From: an uncultured Gammaproteobacteria bacterium
GTDB lineage: Bacteria > Pseudomonadota > Gammaproteobacteria > Pseudomonadales > Pseudohongiellaceae
DNA length: 64,000 nt
Direction of reading: 5' to 3'
Assembly: GCA_913060975.1 (NCBI GenBank)
Contig: CAJXVC010000008.1
Location: 124,001-188,000, forward strand
Shown: piece after piece, positions 28,449-37,819 of the stretch
Layout: every line of letters starts with the position of its first letter
How positions within the stretch are numbered: position 1 is the first letter of the stretch
Translations under genes and position numbers: made by a program
Notes under the pieces: generated by a model
Databases searched by the model: none
What the model saw: only the letters and a program-made list of their open reading frames with translations
What the model was told of the DNA's origin: nothing

Positions 28449-28796
28449 ATGTCGTGGAACAGTAATAATCGAGCTCACGCTTGTCTTTGGCTGTTTGAAG
28501 TTTGGTACTGCAGACAGGAGGACACGCCATTTTCTGAGGCAGGAAGCTGGAAAACTGAGTTTCTTATTCGACTAGGTGGAGGAGCATCTGGTGACTTTGC
28601 CACTAATAGCGCACAGGCTCATGCCACCATGGTAGACCAAGCCATGAGTAAAATTTTCAGAGCGAAATACGAAGCGTCAAAGACCACTTCCACAAGTATT
28701 TCTGCGATGACTGCCGTACTCGCTGACAGCTCTAAAACAATGGCTGACCTTGGTGAGATCGTTGATGAGCAATTCAGATTTGGGAATGAGCTATGA
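28449..28796 (+). CDS. Unrecognised small soluble protein
   Basis: 115 residues; no family recognised. There is a good ribosome site, AGGAG, 8 bp before the ATG. The N-terminal third is rich in Trp and Cys (ACLWLFEVWYCRQED). The rest is hydrophilic and probably helical, with a Ser/Thr-rich run (TTSTSISAMTAVLADSSKT). It has no signal peptide. Its last codons overlap the start of the next gene by 4 bp (ATGA), a sign of real, translationally coupled genes. Confidence 0.65.
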   Translation: MSWNSNNRAHACLWLFEVWYCRQEDTPFSEAGSWKTEFLIRLGGGASGDFATNSAQAHATMVDQAMSKIFRAKYEASKTTSTSISAMTAVLADSSKTMADLGEIVDEQFRFGNEL

Positions 28797-29965
28797 AAAA
28801 ATATTTCGGTATTTGTACAGCGATTCTACTTGCTTCTGCCAATGCATATGCAGCGGATGAGCCTCTCTCACCCGGCTTCAATCCATTTTCTACTTTGATT
28901 GCCGAGGAAAAAGAAAATTGTCCGGAAACGCCGGGCGTTCAGATTCTGTGCGCCCCCCTTCTCGACCAGACTTCCGGACTTCTTTCTCAAACAGTAACAC
29001 CAGGGCAAGCACTAGATTCGTTGAAAATGTCGGCTCGTACCAGCATTTCAAACACCGACTTCCCTAATGACAAGACTAAGAGATCAGCCGCCAACTCAGC
29101 GCTAACACCTAGCCTTCCGCTATCTTTGGAATTCAAAGACATTGATAGAGAGAACTCAGCAAGCGTCATAGGCCTGGAATACAATATCGACTATACAATC
29201 GAACCTCCGCAGCCTCTCCAAGGTTTGAACTACAACCTGAACTTCAAATCTGAAGGAACAATAACAAAGACTGCGGCGGAGAATCCAAGAAACTTCATTG
29301 ACTCCAAATTGGAGTTTTCTGGCTATAGACATTCCATGTTCGGCTCGTTAACAGACGATGAAGGCGAGACGCTGCAGGCCTTGGCAACCGAAGCGGCAAG
29401 TGGAAACGAGTCAGCCAGAATCACTGCACTCGACCTTATCGCGAAAACGCTTGCGCCGTTGAATGGCTACTATTTTATTTCTTATGGGGTTGAAGCTGGT
29501 ATCGAATCAGACCAAGAATTCAACTTCACGAACAAGAAGCTGGGCGGCTACCTATTCGGTAAGTATGATTTTTGGAACAGACGCACATTGCTAGGCAGAC
29601 TAGGCGTTACTACTGGTTTGCGATTGGGAGTGCAAAACATTGACCCCAGCGACGAAACGCCAAGGGCGATAGCGGGAGACAACTCGGATTACATGCGCGC
29701 TTCAGCTGAAGCCGCGCTCGCCGTACCTTTGGGCTCTATGGGAGAGCACCCCCTTGTCTTTGTTGCAAACTACCGCGCTTATCGGGAAATTAGCGCATCA
29801 AATACAGTCAAGAGCGCAAATTTGGATCGGTACCTCCTGCGTACATTTGCCTTGCAAGGCCCGTACGGAATGTATGTCAGCTTTTCTTCAGGCAGGCAAC
29901 CTTTTGATTTGACGTCTGAAGATACTGTAGAGATCGGCCTCAAGTGGTATCCCTGGTCTCCCTGA
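28793..29965 (+). CDS. Exported protein, possible outer-membrane beta-barrel, unknown function
   Basis: 390 residues. It has a clear signal peptide (MKKYFGICTAILLASANAYA, then AD). The mature protein begins with a polar region containing two cysteines (NCPETPGVQILCAP). From about residue 110 it alternates hydrophobic and polar residues with many aromatics, for example KLGGYLFGKYDFWN and RLGVTTGLRLGVQN, and ends in VEIGLKWYPWSP. This pattern fits a membrane beta-barrel, though the last residue is not aromatic. It overlaps the upstream gene by 4 bp. No known family is recognised. Confidence 0.7.
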   Translation: MKKYFGICTAILLASANAYAADEPLSPGFNPFSTLIAEEKENCPETPGVQILCAPLLDQTSGLLSQTVTPGQALDSLKMSARTSISNTDFPNDKTKRSAANSALTPSLPLSLEFKDIDRENSASVIGLEYNIDYTIEPPQPLQGLNYNLNFKSEGTITKTAAENPRNFIDSKLEFSGYRHSMFGSLTDDEGETLQALATEAASGNESARITALDLIAKTLAPLNGYYFISYGVEAGIESDQEFNFTNKKLGGYLFGKYDFWNRRTLLGRLGVTTGLRLGVQNIDPSDETPRAIAGDNSDYMRASAEAALAVPLGSMGEHPLVFVANYRAYREISASNTVKSANLDRYLLRTFALQGPYGMYVSFSSGRQPFDLTSEDTVEIGLKWYPWSP

Positions 29966-30059
29966 ATTTCTGGCCCCGAATCAGGAATAGAAAAATTACC
30001 AGTATTAGCAATCTTATAGTCTACGTCTCCCTAAAGCACTTGCAGCCTGTGTCATTCAT

Positions 30060-30659
30060 ATGAACCAATTCTTCAAGCGTAAAGAGCCCCCTTTCATACT
30101 GGTAATTCTACTCTCTGCTATGGCCTGGATTACTTCTCACACGGTTACTCGCACTATAGAGCAGCCCATAATAGAACTGCAGCATGAAGTAGTTCAGTCG
30201 AGCTCACGAATCATGAGTTGCTCACAACAAACAATCCCAATGGGCACGACTTCGGAAACGCACAGATATAGGATTTCCAATCTATCGAGAGACGAACTAT
30301 TCAGAAACATTAGTCTATTCATTAGAGCAGAAACAGGAAGTGTACTTGGGGTTACGCTGAAACCAGTGACCCCGGCATTCTCAAGCCCGAGAGCCCCTGG
30401 TTGTGACACGGGGTTTGCAAGCATTGAAAGGTTGACTCTGCATCCAGGCTGGCAATTTCTTATCGAGGTAGTAAGCACACCGGATTCCGAATTGGATGTT
30501 CGCCTGCAATCAGCCATGAGCGCAGTCAAACTTAAAAACGAGAATATTGAGACTTTATTCGTTCGGCATGAATTTTCGATTTTCTTGTCATTGTTTGGGC
30601 TTCTGCTTTCAATTTCAGCAATTTACTTAACTACGTTATTTCGAGACAAAGACCAATAA
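30060..30659 (+). CDS. Unrecognised bitopic membrane protein with a periplasmic domain
   Basis: 199 residues. One membrane segment lies near the N-terminus (about 12-28, FILVILLSAMAWITSHTV) and another at the C-terminus (about 172-192). The ~140 residues between are probably periplasmic, of mixed alpha/beta character, and contain two cysteines (MSCSQQ, PGCDTG) that could form a disulfide. No family is recognised. It lies 94 bp after the beta-barrel candidate on the same strand. The ribosome site is weak, so the start is moderately sure. Confidence 0.65.
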   Translation: MNQFFKRKEPPFILVILLSAMAWITSHTVTRTIEQPIIELQHEVVQSSSRIMSCSQQTIPMGTTSETHRYRISNLSRDELFRNISLFIRAETGSVLGVTLKPVTPAFSSPRAPGCDTGFASIERLTLHPGWQFLIEVVSTPDSELDVRLQSAMSAVKLKNENIETLFVRHEFSIFLSLFGLLLSISAIYLTTLFRDKDQ

Positions 30660-30764
30660 CGCCTATCGAACCTATATTTTTAGCTGCAATAGACTTTGGA
30701 ATTAAAAGCGTTACCCGTGTTTGTCTGATTACAGAGTAGAACATTTCAATTTATGGAAATTACT

Positions 30765-31466
30765 ATGAACTTTCCAAACGTAAAATTTACTATGCCCATA
30801 GTGGCAATACTCTGCTCAATATCATCAGCTCACTGTTTTGGACAGCAGATAGTCTCAGTTATTGATGACACCGGAGATGGCATCGAAAGTGATATTTCAA
30901 CTAGCTTGGGTGATCAAGTAGATCCATTAGGTACGACCAATGCCAAAGGCGAACTTCCTCTGGAAAACACTTGTCGTTCTGGACGGCGAATTTTAGCAAG
31001 ACCAGTTAACCAACTCTTTTATGAGGGCACCTCTTCGTGTGACCCAAATCAACGCCGACTATTTGTAAAGGTAATGAGGAGGGATTGGGCGCTAACATTG
31101 CAGTCCAATGCTGAATACTTTGAGGATGTTGGATCATTCGGTAACGCCGCAGTTGCATACAATGAAATTGCTGTAAGATTTCGTGCGTTCGATGCTGAGA
31201 CATCTGAAACAGCAGGGATAAAAGCAATTGAATCATTTGCAAAATCCATAAGCGCACCTGAGGCTATGCCGATAACCAGCTTCGACCCGGCGCAAAGCTC
31301 TGTAGTCATCACGCCTCAATTCAAACGCTATTTATCGAATTATCAATTCGAACAAGGCCTGGAAAGTGATGGAAACCTTGGTTTTAGAACTTTGTCTACG
31401 CAGTCGACACAGGGAATAATGATTCTTCTAACAAACCGATTCGAGGACAATGGCGAGCCTCAATAA
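30765..31466 (+). CDS. Exported protein of unknown function
   Basis: 233 residues from the ATG at 30765, with GGAA 6 bp upstream; an ATG at 30753 is also in frame. The signal peptide is MNFPNVKFTMPIVAILCSISS... with likely cleavage near SAHCFGQ. The mature part starts with VSVIDDTGDGIESD and an Ig/CNA-like short strand region, with cysteines in ENTCRSGRR and SSCDPNQRR. A helical stretch follows (NAEYFEDVGSFGNAAVAYNE) that resembles a single TPR-type repeat. It is the last gene of the plus-strand run; the next gene (YebC-like) starts 281 bp later with its own ribosome site. Confidence 0.65.
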   Translation: MNFPNVKFTMPIVAILCSISSAHCFGQQIVSVIDDTGDGIESDISTSLGDQVDPLGTTNAKGELPLENTCRSGRRILARPVNQLFYEGTSSCDPNQRRLFVKVMRRDWALTLQSNAEYFEDVGSFGNAAVAYNEIAVRFRAFDAETSETAGIKAIESFAKSISAPEAMPITSFDPAQSSVVITPQFKRYLSNYQFEQGLESDGNLGFRTLSTQSTQGIMILLTNRFEDNGEPQ

Positions 31467-31747
31467 CTGCGAGTCATTATTTTTTTGCCACAACGATTCT
31501 TACAAAACCCCTCGAGTCCATAGGCGCAATGAACGAGTTTATATACTATTTACTTTAGCCCAGAATCACCCCTCCGATTTACCCTAATGCATGAATCCGC
31601 GCCAAGTTGCCTGGGCACCCTGACCCTCGGATGGAACAGACCTGATCGCGAGCTGCGACCAAGTGGCGAGACGTCACTATTCCAGCTTATAATGCCTCGC
31701 TTTCCAGCAATCCACCGATTTCTGAACACGTAGGAGAAAGATCTCTC

Positions 31748-32473
31748 ATGGGTAGAGCCTATCAGAACCGCAAAGAATCCATGGCCAAAACCGCTGAGGC
31801 CAAGACCAAGGTCTACAGCAAATACGCACGCGAGATCTACGTAACGGCAAAGTCGGGTGGAACTGACCCTGCAGGCAATCTTGCCTTGCGCGGACTGATT
31901 GAGAGAGCAAAGAAAGACCAGGTCCCCACTCACGTTATTGATAAAGCGCTGGACAAGGCATCCGGCGCCGGTGGTGAGGATTTCTCACTGGCCCGCTACG
32001 AAGGTTTTGGCCCGGCTGGTAGCATGCTTATCGTGGATTGTCTGACCGACAATCCCAACCGGACTTTCGGCGACGTGCGCCAGTGTTTTGTTAAAACCAA
32101 GAACAAGATTGGTACTCCCGGCAATGTCAGTCACTTGTTTGATCACTGCACGATCTTGAAATTTCGCTCAGATGATGAAGAAGCAGTACTGGAAGCCCTC
32201 CTTAATGCCGATGTGGATGTCCTTGATATCGAAAATGAAGAAGGGCACATCACGGTATTTGCCCCTGACACCGAATACGGCAAAGCCCGTCAGGCCATTT
32301 GCGACAACTTTGGTAATGAAGAGGGCGAGGTCGATTTCGAAGCTGACGTTATTCAGTTCCTACCGCAAGCTACTCTTTCCCTTGCAGGCGACGACATTGC
32401 TGTATTCGAAAAGCTCATCGACATGCTTACTGACCTGGATGATGTTCAAGACGTCTATCACAACGTTGCCTGA
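31748..32473 (+). CDS. YebC/PmpR-family (YeeN-like) protein
   Basis: 241 residues matching the YebC/TACO1 family along its whole length. The start [20 protein letters not shown] and the segment [14 protein letters not shown] are typical of the YeeN-like branch. Family members were described as DNA-binding regulators (PmpR). More recent work shows that YebC-type proteins help ribosomes translate difficult sequences such as proline runs. The protein is cytoplasmic. AGGAGA lies 10 bp upstream of the ATG. It is a single gene and appears unrelated to the locus before it. Confidence 0.93.
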   Translation: MGRAYQNRKESMAKTAEAKTKVYSKYAREIYVTAKSGGTDPAGNLALRGLIERAKKDQVPTHVIDKALDKASGAGGEDFSLARYEGFGPAGSMLIVDCLTDNPNRTFGDVRQCFVKTKNKIGTPGNVSHLFDHCTILKFRSDDEEAVLEALLNADVDVLDIENEEGHITVFAPDTEYGKARQAICDNFGNEEGEVDFEADVIQFLPQATLSLAGDDIAVFEKLIDMLTDLDDVQDVYHNVA

Positions 32474-32704
32474 TCTCAGGCACGAGCAAGTTTCGTCTTC
32501 TCAATTTACGGTCAGCACTTACAGTTAATACTCAGTTAATACTTCAGAACGTCAATCTGCAGCGATTCATAGCCAGACATTTGTGCTTGGGAGAGAGTTG
32601 AAGTTGACGACTCACTGCCCGCACAGTGGCAACTGAAATGCCTATTGACTCTTGCTGCCTGTAATCCAGTTAGGATCGCCGCAACCGGCCCGGAAGTTTC
32701 TTAA

Positions 32705-32870
32705 TCGCCGGGAAGTATTTCTCAACAAGATCGTCGAAAAACGGAGATTGCAACTCAATTTGGTATCGGGCATCAAGCGGTCTCAAATTGGATTTCGAAT
32801 GGCCAAGTAGCAGCCAGGCCTACGATGAACTTGAACCGCTTAACTAAGTTATTAAGTTATCAGTGTCCCC
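32705..32870 (+). pseudogene. Decayed tail of a probable Y1 (REP-associated) transposase
   Basis: The plus frame from 32705 reads a helix-turn-helix-like stretch (TEIATQFGIGHQAVSNWI) followed by ARPTMNLNRLTKLLSYQCP. The xRP...NxLTKLLxxQCP ending matches what I remember of C-terminal tails of REP-associated tyrosine transposases with a C-terminal HTH. No upstream catalytic domain remains; a stop codon precedes it. The DNA 32827-32870 is 36/44 identical (counted by eye) to 43684-43727. The tail overlaps the 3' end of the opposite-strand gene by 11 bp. The rest of 32474-32704 shows nothing recognisable. Confidence 0.45.
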
Positions 32871-34248
32871 ACCATATCCAGTTAGCCACTTCAAAGCGCA
32901 GCGCCTGCGGTGCATAAAACAACTCCCCAGTCGCAAGTAATTCATAACCAATAAACAGTTCGTACCCATCCACCAGTTCTTCAGTGAAGATCAATGGTGA
33001 TGCCGTGGTCAACTCAATCAGGTTGTCAGATTCCAGAGTCAGCTCTGTGTAGCCAGTCATAGGCTCGCCCTGAAAGGGCACGACTTCACCACCCTCGTCG
33101 AACAAAAAAGCAAGGCCCGGTGCCGAATCCAGGCGCAACGCGATGATAATTCTAGCCATCTGGCCAATGTGTTCAGGCTGCGGCGATATGGCGAAATCAA
33201 TACTGAGCTCTTCACCCACATAGAATACACCCCCCTGATAATAGCGCTCATCAACGCTATCTGTGACACCACCCGAAAATTCAGCCAGGTCATTGTCATC
33301 TGGATTACCGCCTAACTGGGGGAGTTGTGCAATGGTCTCCTGCTCAAGTGAAGGCAAGACGGTGACAGGCAAGTATCCGGAAGGACCCATGGCTTGATCA
33401 ATTCGCACCTGAATCATGCCCACTTCACGTCCGGTTATTGTCAGGCGCCGTTCATTCAGAGTTATGTCCGCAACGGATTCAGGCCCCATGATCATCATGT
33501 CATATGTCGGAGAGCCGCTCACGATATCAAACCTGGTCGTTTCACCAACTCGCAAGGTAACACTGCTCAAGCCGAACTTGGGAGGTTCGATCTCAGCAAC
33601 AGGATCATCGGAAGCCACTTTTAACAGTGGCGAGATCGCATAAATGCTATAGCTATCGTCATCACAGCCCTGATCCCCACTGACATTCAACGCCCATGCC
33701 TGACCAGTTGTTCGATCAGACCTGCCAAGTGCGCAACCATCGTTGGAAGTATCATTACCACCCAGCGTATTATCACCCTGAGCTATAAGATTTGCGCCCA
33801 CTGCAGTAATACCCACATAGACTCCCACACTTCCTACGTCCACTCCTGATTCATCGTAGCTGATACTCGCATCGAGACTGCCATCGAAAAGGTCTGCCCT
33901 GTCGTCACCGATTTTGTCACCGTTGGTGTTGTAGATGGGCACAGTGGTATCTGAAAAGGCCGAGGTTGTTGTCAATGTGCCATCGTCATGTCCCATGATC
34001 ATGGTCCAATCCAGTGAAGCAGTATCCGTATCAAGGTCGGCAGTGTTATTGGCAAAGGTATTAAATTGTGCAGGCGTCAAATTGCCAAGAGTGGTCTGGC
34101 TGCTCACAAAAATAATATAGAACTCATCGCCTTCATCTAAACCTGCAGGCACCAGCCCAACTGGCGCATTGACAGCTTGAGCGATGGAATTGGAACTGGC
34201 AAAATACATTACCAAAACGAAAAAACAGAAACCGAAGTGCCGAGCCAT
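32860..34248 (-). CDS. Exported protein of unknown function
   Basis: 462 residues with a signal peptide (MARHFGFCFFVLVMYFASSNSIAQA). The N-terminal domain (about 28-210) begins GLVPAGLDEGDEFYIIFVSS, contains TPAQFNTFAN, and has a single cysteine pair (DGCALGR, DQGCDDDSY). This pattern is found in exported proteins of marine bacteria without a known role. Residues ~225-310 look like an Ig-type fold (FGLSSVTLRVGETTRFDIVSG...). The C-terminal part (about 325-462) could be a further beta-sandwich and ends in WIWWGH. The stop codon lies inside the transposase-tail remnant, so the original C-terminus may have been altered by that insertion. It is a single gene. Confidence 0.75.
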   Translation of the reverse strand: MARHFGFCFFVLVMYFASSNSIAQAVNAPVGLVPAGLDEGDEFYIIFVSSQTTLGNLTPAQFNTFANNTADLDTDTASLDWTMIMGHDDGTLTTTSAFSDTTVPIYNTNGDKIGDDRADLFDGSLDASISYDESGVDVGSVGVYVGITAVGANLIAQGDNTLGGNDTSNDGCALGRSDRTTGQAWALNVSGDQGCDDDSYSIYAISPLLKVASDDPVAEIEPPKFGLSSVTLRVGETTRFDIVSGSPTYDMMIMGPESVADITLNERRLTITGREVGMIQVRIDQAMGPSGYLPVTVLPSLEQETIAQLPQLGGNPDDNDLAEFSGGVTDSVDERYYQGGVFYVGEELSIDFAISPQPEHIGQMARIIIALRLDSAPGLAFLFDEGGEVVPFQGEPMTGYTELTLESDNLIELTTASPLIFTEELVDGYELFIGYELLATGELFYAPQALRFEVANWIWWGH

Positions 34249-34705
34249 TATTTCTCCTGTGGTTTAGCTTCATCTCCTTCAATAGATCAGGAAAGCCAGC
34301 TTTCGCCAAACCGCATATGAATTTGCGATGCACGGTGACAGTTTCAACTTGCAGTACAGGCAATTTGCCTGCCGCTTCAAAATCTGGCGTTGCGTGCTTC
34401 GAATAACTATAAAAAAACCGCGCATGCTAAAAAAGAAGCCGCAATGAAGCAACAGGCATTTTAGCTTTTGTGAAAAAATCAGGTGGGAATTGTGATCTTG
34501 TCCCGGTTTTTCGGACGCGAGTTCGAGCGACAGTCTATTCTCGAAAACTCTACAGACAAGATAGATTTTCTTTCACACTTTGTTGACAATCTTCGACGCA
34601 GCAATGCGCAATGTCTGGCATGGACACTTATGCCGTACTGGGCAAAATAAGATTGATACTTTGGGGGGGATTCTGTTGGCGCGCAATAAAATTGCGTTTC
34701 AAATA
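34249..34705. other. 457-bp intergenic region
   Basis: It lies between the 3' end of the bamA-like gene and the start of the exported-protein gene, both on the minus strand. It contains the latter's promoter and a good ribosome site (GGAGAAAT just before 34248). No hairpin terminator for the bamA-like gene and no credible small gene was seen. Confidence 0.4.
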
Positions 34706-37381
34706 TCAAAATCCAGTTCCAACTGTAAAATCAAACTGCTTGGTGTCATCTCCATCCTTACCAAAGGGTTTGGCAAGATAGAAAGTGAGCGGACCAAATG
34801 GCGATAAATAAGTAATGCTGACCCCTGCAGAGTAGCGAATCTCCCCAAGGTCAAAATCTGTGCAATTGTTCAGTAAAGTTTGTCTCTCGGTACAACTTGA
34901 GGAAAATACATTGCCGGCATCGATAAAAAAGGCTGATCTGACCCGGCTTCGATCGGCAACAAAGGGGATTGGGAATAATAGCTCCAGAGATGCTGTAGTC
35001 AGTATATTGCCACCAAAGCTGTCATAGTCTTCATCCAGAAAGAAAGATTGCACAGCTAATTGAATTTGCTCATTGCCATTCTCGTCCACAATGGGCACAC
35101 CATTTTCATCAAGAATGGGGACAGTTTGGTAGGCGATCTCTGAACCTATTTGTGCGGTACCATCCAGATTCCGGATAATATTGCCTGCATCGTCTCGGGC
35201 AAGAATTGCACCACTGCTTGTCAGATACTGAGCGCCAGCCGTACTTCGGGGTCCGAGGCTGTTTTCATCAAAGCCACGTACCTGGCCACCACCGGAGATC
35301 AAACCTCCAGCAAAAAAGTGGTTAAAGAATGGAAGCTCCTCGGTGCCACCATAGCCAAAGCCGTAACCAAGATTGGTACGCAGGCCAACTACCCAATCCC
35401 GATTCCGGGTAATGGGCCAATAAATCTGGTTGCTGTAGCTGATGCTCCCATATTCCAGGTCACTGCCTGGCAGGGTAAGCTCCACACCAATCTGGTGCAG
35501 TGAGCCATCATTGGCCAACTGTCCGCGGTTCAAAGTAAAACGGGACCAGTTACCAGTAATAGTGAAATTGTCGAAGGTGTCGCCGTACTTATCCACGAAG
35601 CCCGGATCAGTATTGCGATTCAATTGCAGGTCGCTAAGGTCACTGATGTTCCCAAGTACCGCGTCTACCACCGGCCCTTCAAAAGGATTGTTGTTCGCCG
35701 CGGTAATAATATATCTGTCGATTCCTTCATAAAGAACCGGACTGGCGATAATTTCCTGTGCAGAGCCTAATCCGGCGCTTAGTTCGGTATGGGTAAAACC
35801 CAAATCAAACCCCAGGCTCTGGATTTCACTGAAAGGATAGCTGAAACTGACCGAACCGCCATAGGACGTTGTGTTAAAATCGGAAACATTCAGTCCAGAG
35901 TCAATTTCCTGAGCAAAAATATTGAATCCTCGGCTCACTCCGTCCGGAGTGAAGTAAGGGTCGATATATGAGAAATTCAAACTCTGTTGATACTGGCTTT
36001 TATTGACGCCTATAGCGACAGTTCGGCCCGTACCGAGGAAGTTTTGTGCCTGCAGGCTGGTACTGATGAAGAAGTCGCTATCGCCGCCGGTGCCCACCTG
36101 AAAATTAACAGCTCCAAAGTTTTGCTCCACTACTGAAAAATTGACATCGATCTGGTCTTCGGTGCCCGGCACTTCTTCGGTTTCAACTTCCACAGTTTCA
36201 AAGTAACCCAGCCGTTCCAGCCGCACTTTTGATTGCTCGATTTGTATGCTGGATGCTGGTGCCGCCTCAAGCTGACGCATTTCCCGGCGCAACACGTCAT
36301 CGGATGTAGAAAGATTGCCACTGAAATTAATACGATTTACGTAGGTACGATTGCCTGGTTCGATGAAAAAGGTCACCTCGACGGTCTGCTCTTCGTCATT
36401 GACTTCCGGCACTCCGGTAGCCTCGGCAAAAGCATAGCCAAGATTACCCAGAAACTGCACCATAATTTCTTCTGTACCGGTCACCAGACCCTGGGAATAA
36501 ATCTGTCCGGGGCGCACGAAGATGGAAGCGCGCAGCAGGTTTTCCGCATCCACCAGGTCTCCAGCCAGATCAACGGCACTGACCGTGTACTGGTCACCTT
36601 CGGTGATGTTGATGGTGATATAGACTTCCTTGCGGTCAGGAGTAATAGCGATCGGGGTGGAATCAATATTGAACTCGACGTAACCGCTGTCGAGATAATA
36701 GGATTCAAGACGTTCCAGATCGCCCTGAAACTGTTCCCGGGAATAGCGATCACGACGACTGAGCAACATATACCAGGGCTTGGTACCCAGCTCGAAAAGT
36801 TCCAGCAGCTCCTCTTCCTCGAAAGCTGTATTGCCAATAATATTGATGTGTCGGATTCGGGACTCTTCGCCCTCGTTGATATCGAGGCTGATGGCAACCC
36901 GGTTGCGCGGTAGGTCTTCGACCTCAATATCTACTTCCGCACCATAGCGACCTCGTGAGGAATACACATCCTGAATGCCCTGCTGAATGGCCTCCAGTGC
37001 AGCGCGGGTGAAAATCTGACCCTCGGCTATACCGGCACCGGACATATTGTCGATGATGTCTTCAGTCTCCAGCACACTATTGCCCTCGATTCTGATCTCG
37101 GCAACCGAGGGGCGTTCCAATACTGTGACGACCAGAATATTGCCTTCCCGCGCCACTTCGACCTCATCAAAGTATTCAGATTCAGACAGGGCGCGGATGA
37201 TTTCCGCTGGTGTAGTGGCGGTGACTTCATCGCCAATGCCTACTGGCAGGAGGTTATAAATGATGCCTGGCGAAATACGCTGATAGCCATCCACGATTAT
37301 GTCGGCAATGGTGAATTGTTGCGCATTGACAGAGGGGCATAACCCAAACAACAGCAGCAAGGAAAAATACAGCTTTTTCAT
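34706..37381 (-). CDS. bamA: Outer-membrane protein assembly factor, BamA family
   Basis: 891 residues, longer than E. coli BamA (810). After a signal peptide (MKKLYFSLLLLFGLCPSVNA) come five POTRA domains (about 22-420; starts such as FTIADIIVDGYQRIS, VAEIRIEGNSVL and IRHINIIGNTAFEEEEL). A 16-strand barrel follows, with the loop-6 motif VRGFDENSLGPRS and a C-terminal strand ending FDFTVGTGF. An acidic Asn/Asp-rich stretch (DENGVPIVDENGNEQ) after the VRGF motif looks like an enlarged surface loop. BamA inserts barrel proteins into the outer membrane together with BamB-E lipoproteins. The usual neighbours (rseP, skp, lpxD) are absent, so this could be a relocated or second copy. Confidence 0.9.
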   Translation of the reverse strand: MKKLYFSLLLLFGLCPSVNAQQFTIADIIVDGYQRISPGIIYNLLPVGIGDEVTATTPAEIIRALSESEYFDEVEVAREGNILVVTVLERPSVAEIRIEGNSVLETEDIIDNMSGAGIAEGQIFTRAALEAIQQGIQDVYSSRGRYGAEVDIEVEDLPRNRVAISLDINEGEESRIRHINIIGNTAFEEEELLELFELGTKPWYMLLSRRDRYSREQFQGDLERLESYYLDSGYVEFNIDSTPIAITPDRKEVYITINITEGDQYTVSAVDLAGDLVDAENLLRASIFVRPGQIYSQGLVTGTEEIMVQFLGNLGYAFAEATGVPEVNDEEQTVEVTFFIEPGNRTYVNRINFSGNLSTSDDVLRREMRQLEAAPASSIQIEQSKVRLERLGYFETVEVETEEVPGTEDQIDVNFSVVEQNFGAVNFQVGTGGDSDFFISTSLQAQNFLGTGRTVAIGVNKSQYQQSLNFSYIDPYFTPDGVSRGFNIFAQEIDSGLNVSDFNTTSYGGSVSFSYPFSEIQSLGFDLGFTHTELSAGLGSAQEIIASPVLYEGIDRYIITAANNNPFEGPVVDAVLGNISDLSDLQLNRNTDPGFVDKYGDTFDNFTITGNWSRFTLNRGQLANDGSLHQIGVELTLPGSDLEYGSISYSNQIYWPITRNRDWVVGLRTNLGYGFGYGGTEELPFFNHFFAGGLISGGGQVRGFDENSLGPRSTAGAQYLTSSGAILARDDAGNIIRNLDGTAQIGSEIAYQTVPILDENGVPIVDENGNEQIQLAVQSFFLDEDYDSFGGNILTTASLELLFPIPFVADRSRVRSAFFIDAGNVFSSSCTERQTLLNNCTDFDLGEIRYSAGVSITYLSPFGPLTFYLAKPFGKDGDDTKQFDFTVGTGF

Positions 37382-37819
37382 TTACAAATGTAACTCAATT
37401 TCTTGGTTTTCTCTGTGATAGTCAGCAATTGATCCTGAGTCCGAACTTAGACGCATTGGCGATTAACACTGACGAGCTCAGTTTGCTGACAGGTGCGTTC
37501 GACCCCGAGGTCGCTGTAAAGGTAGATCGCCACTGCTCAATGACTTGATGTCGAATATTCCTTGATCAAAATCGCCGTTGTTAGGGTTGTACGGCGCACT
37601 ACCGAAAACCATTCTTTTAAATTTTTTTGCGAATGAATTGCGGACCATCTGCGTATAAGGGGCAGCAATTCACAATTAACCGCGCAACCTGCGGATTACC
37701 AATTCAATTCATAACTTATGTTAAATGGTTTGGGTGAGCGAAACTGCTTCGTTCACTTCCGGCTGAGCTAGTGGCAGGACCATTTCGACTGATGCGCCGA
37801 AGGAAGAAGAATTTCAACC
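37382..37819. other. 438-bp divergent intergenic region
   Basis: It separates the bamA-like gene from the efflux operon and must hold promoters for both. I see no clear operator, hairpin or small gene. AAGGAAGAAG lies just before the lipoprotein start. Confidence 0.35.
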
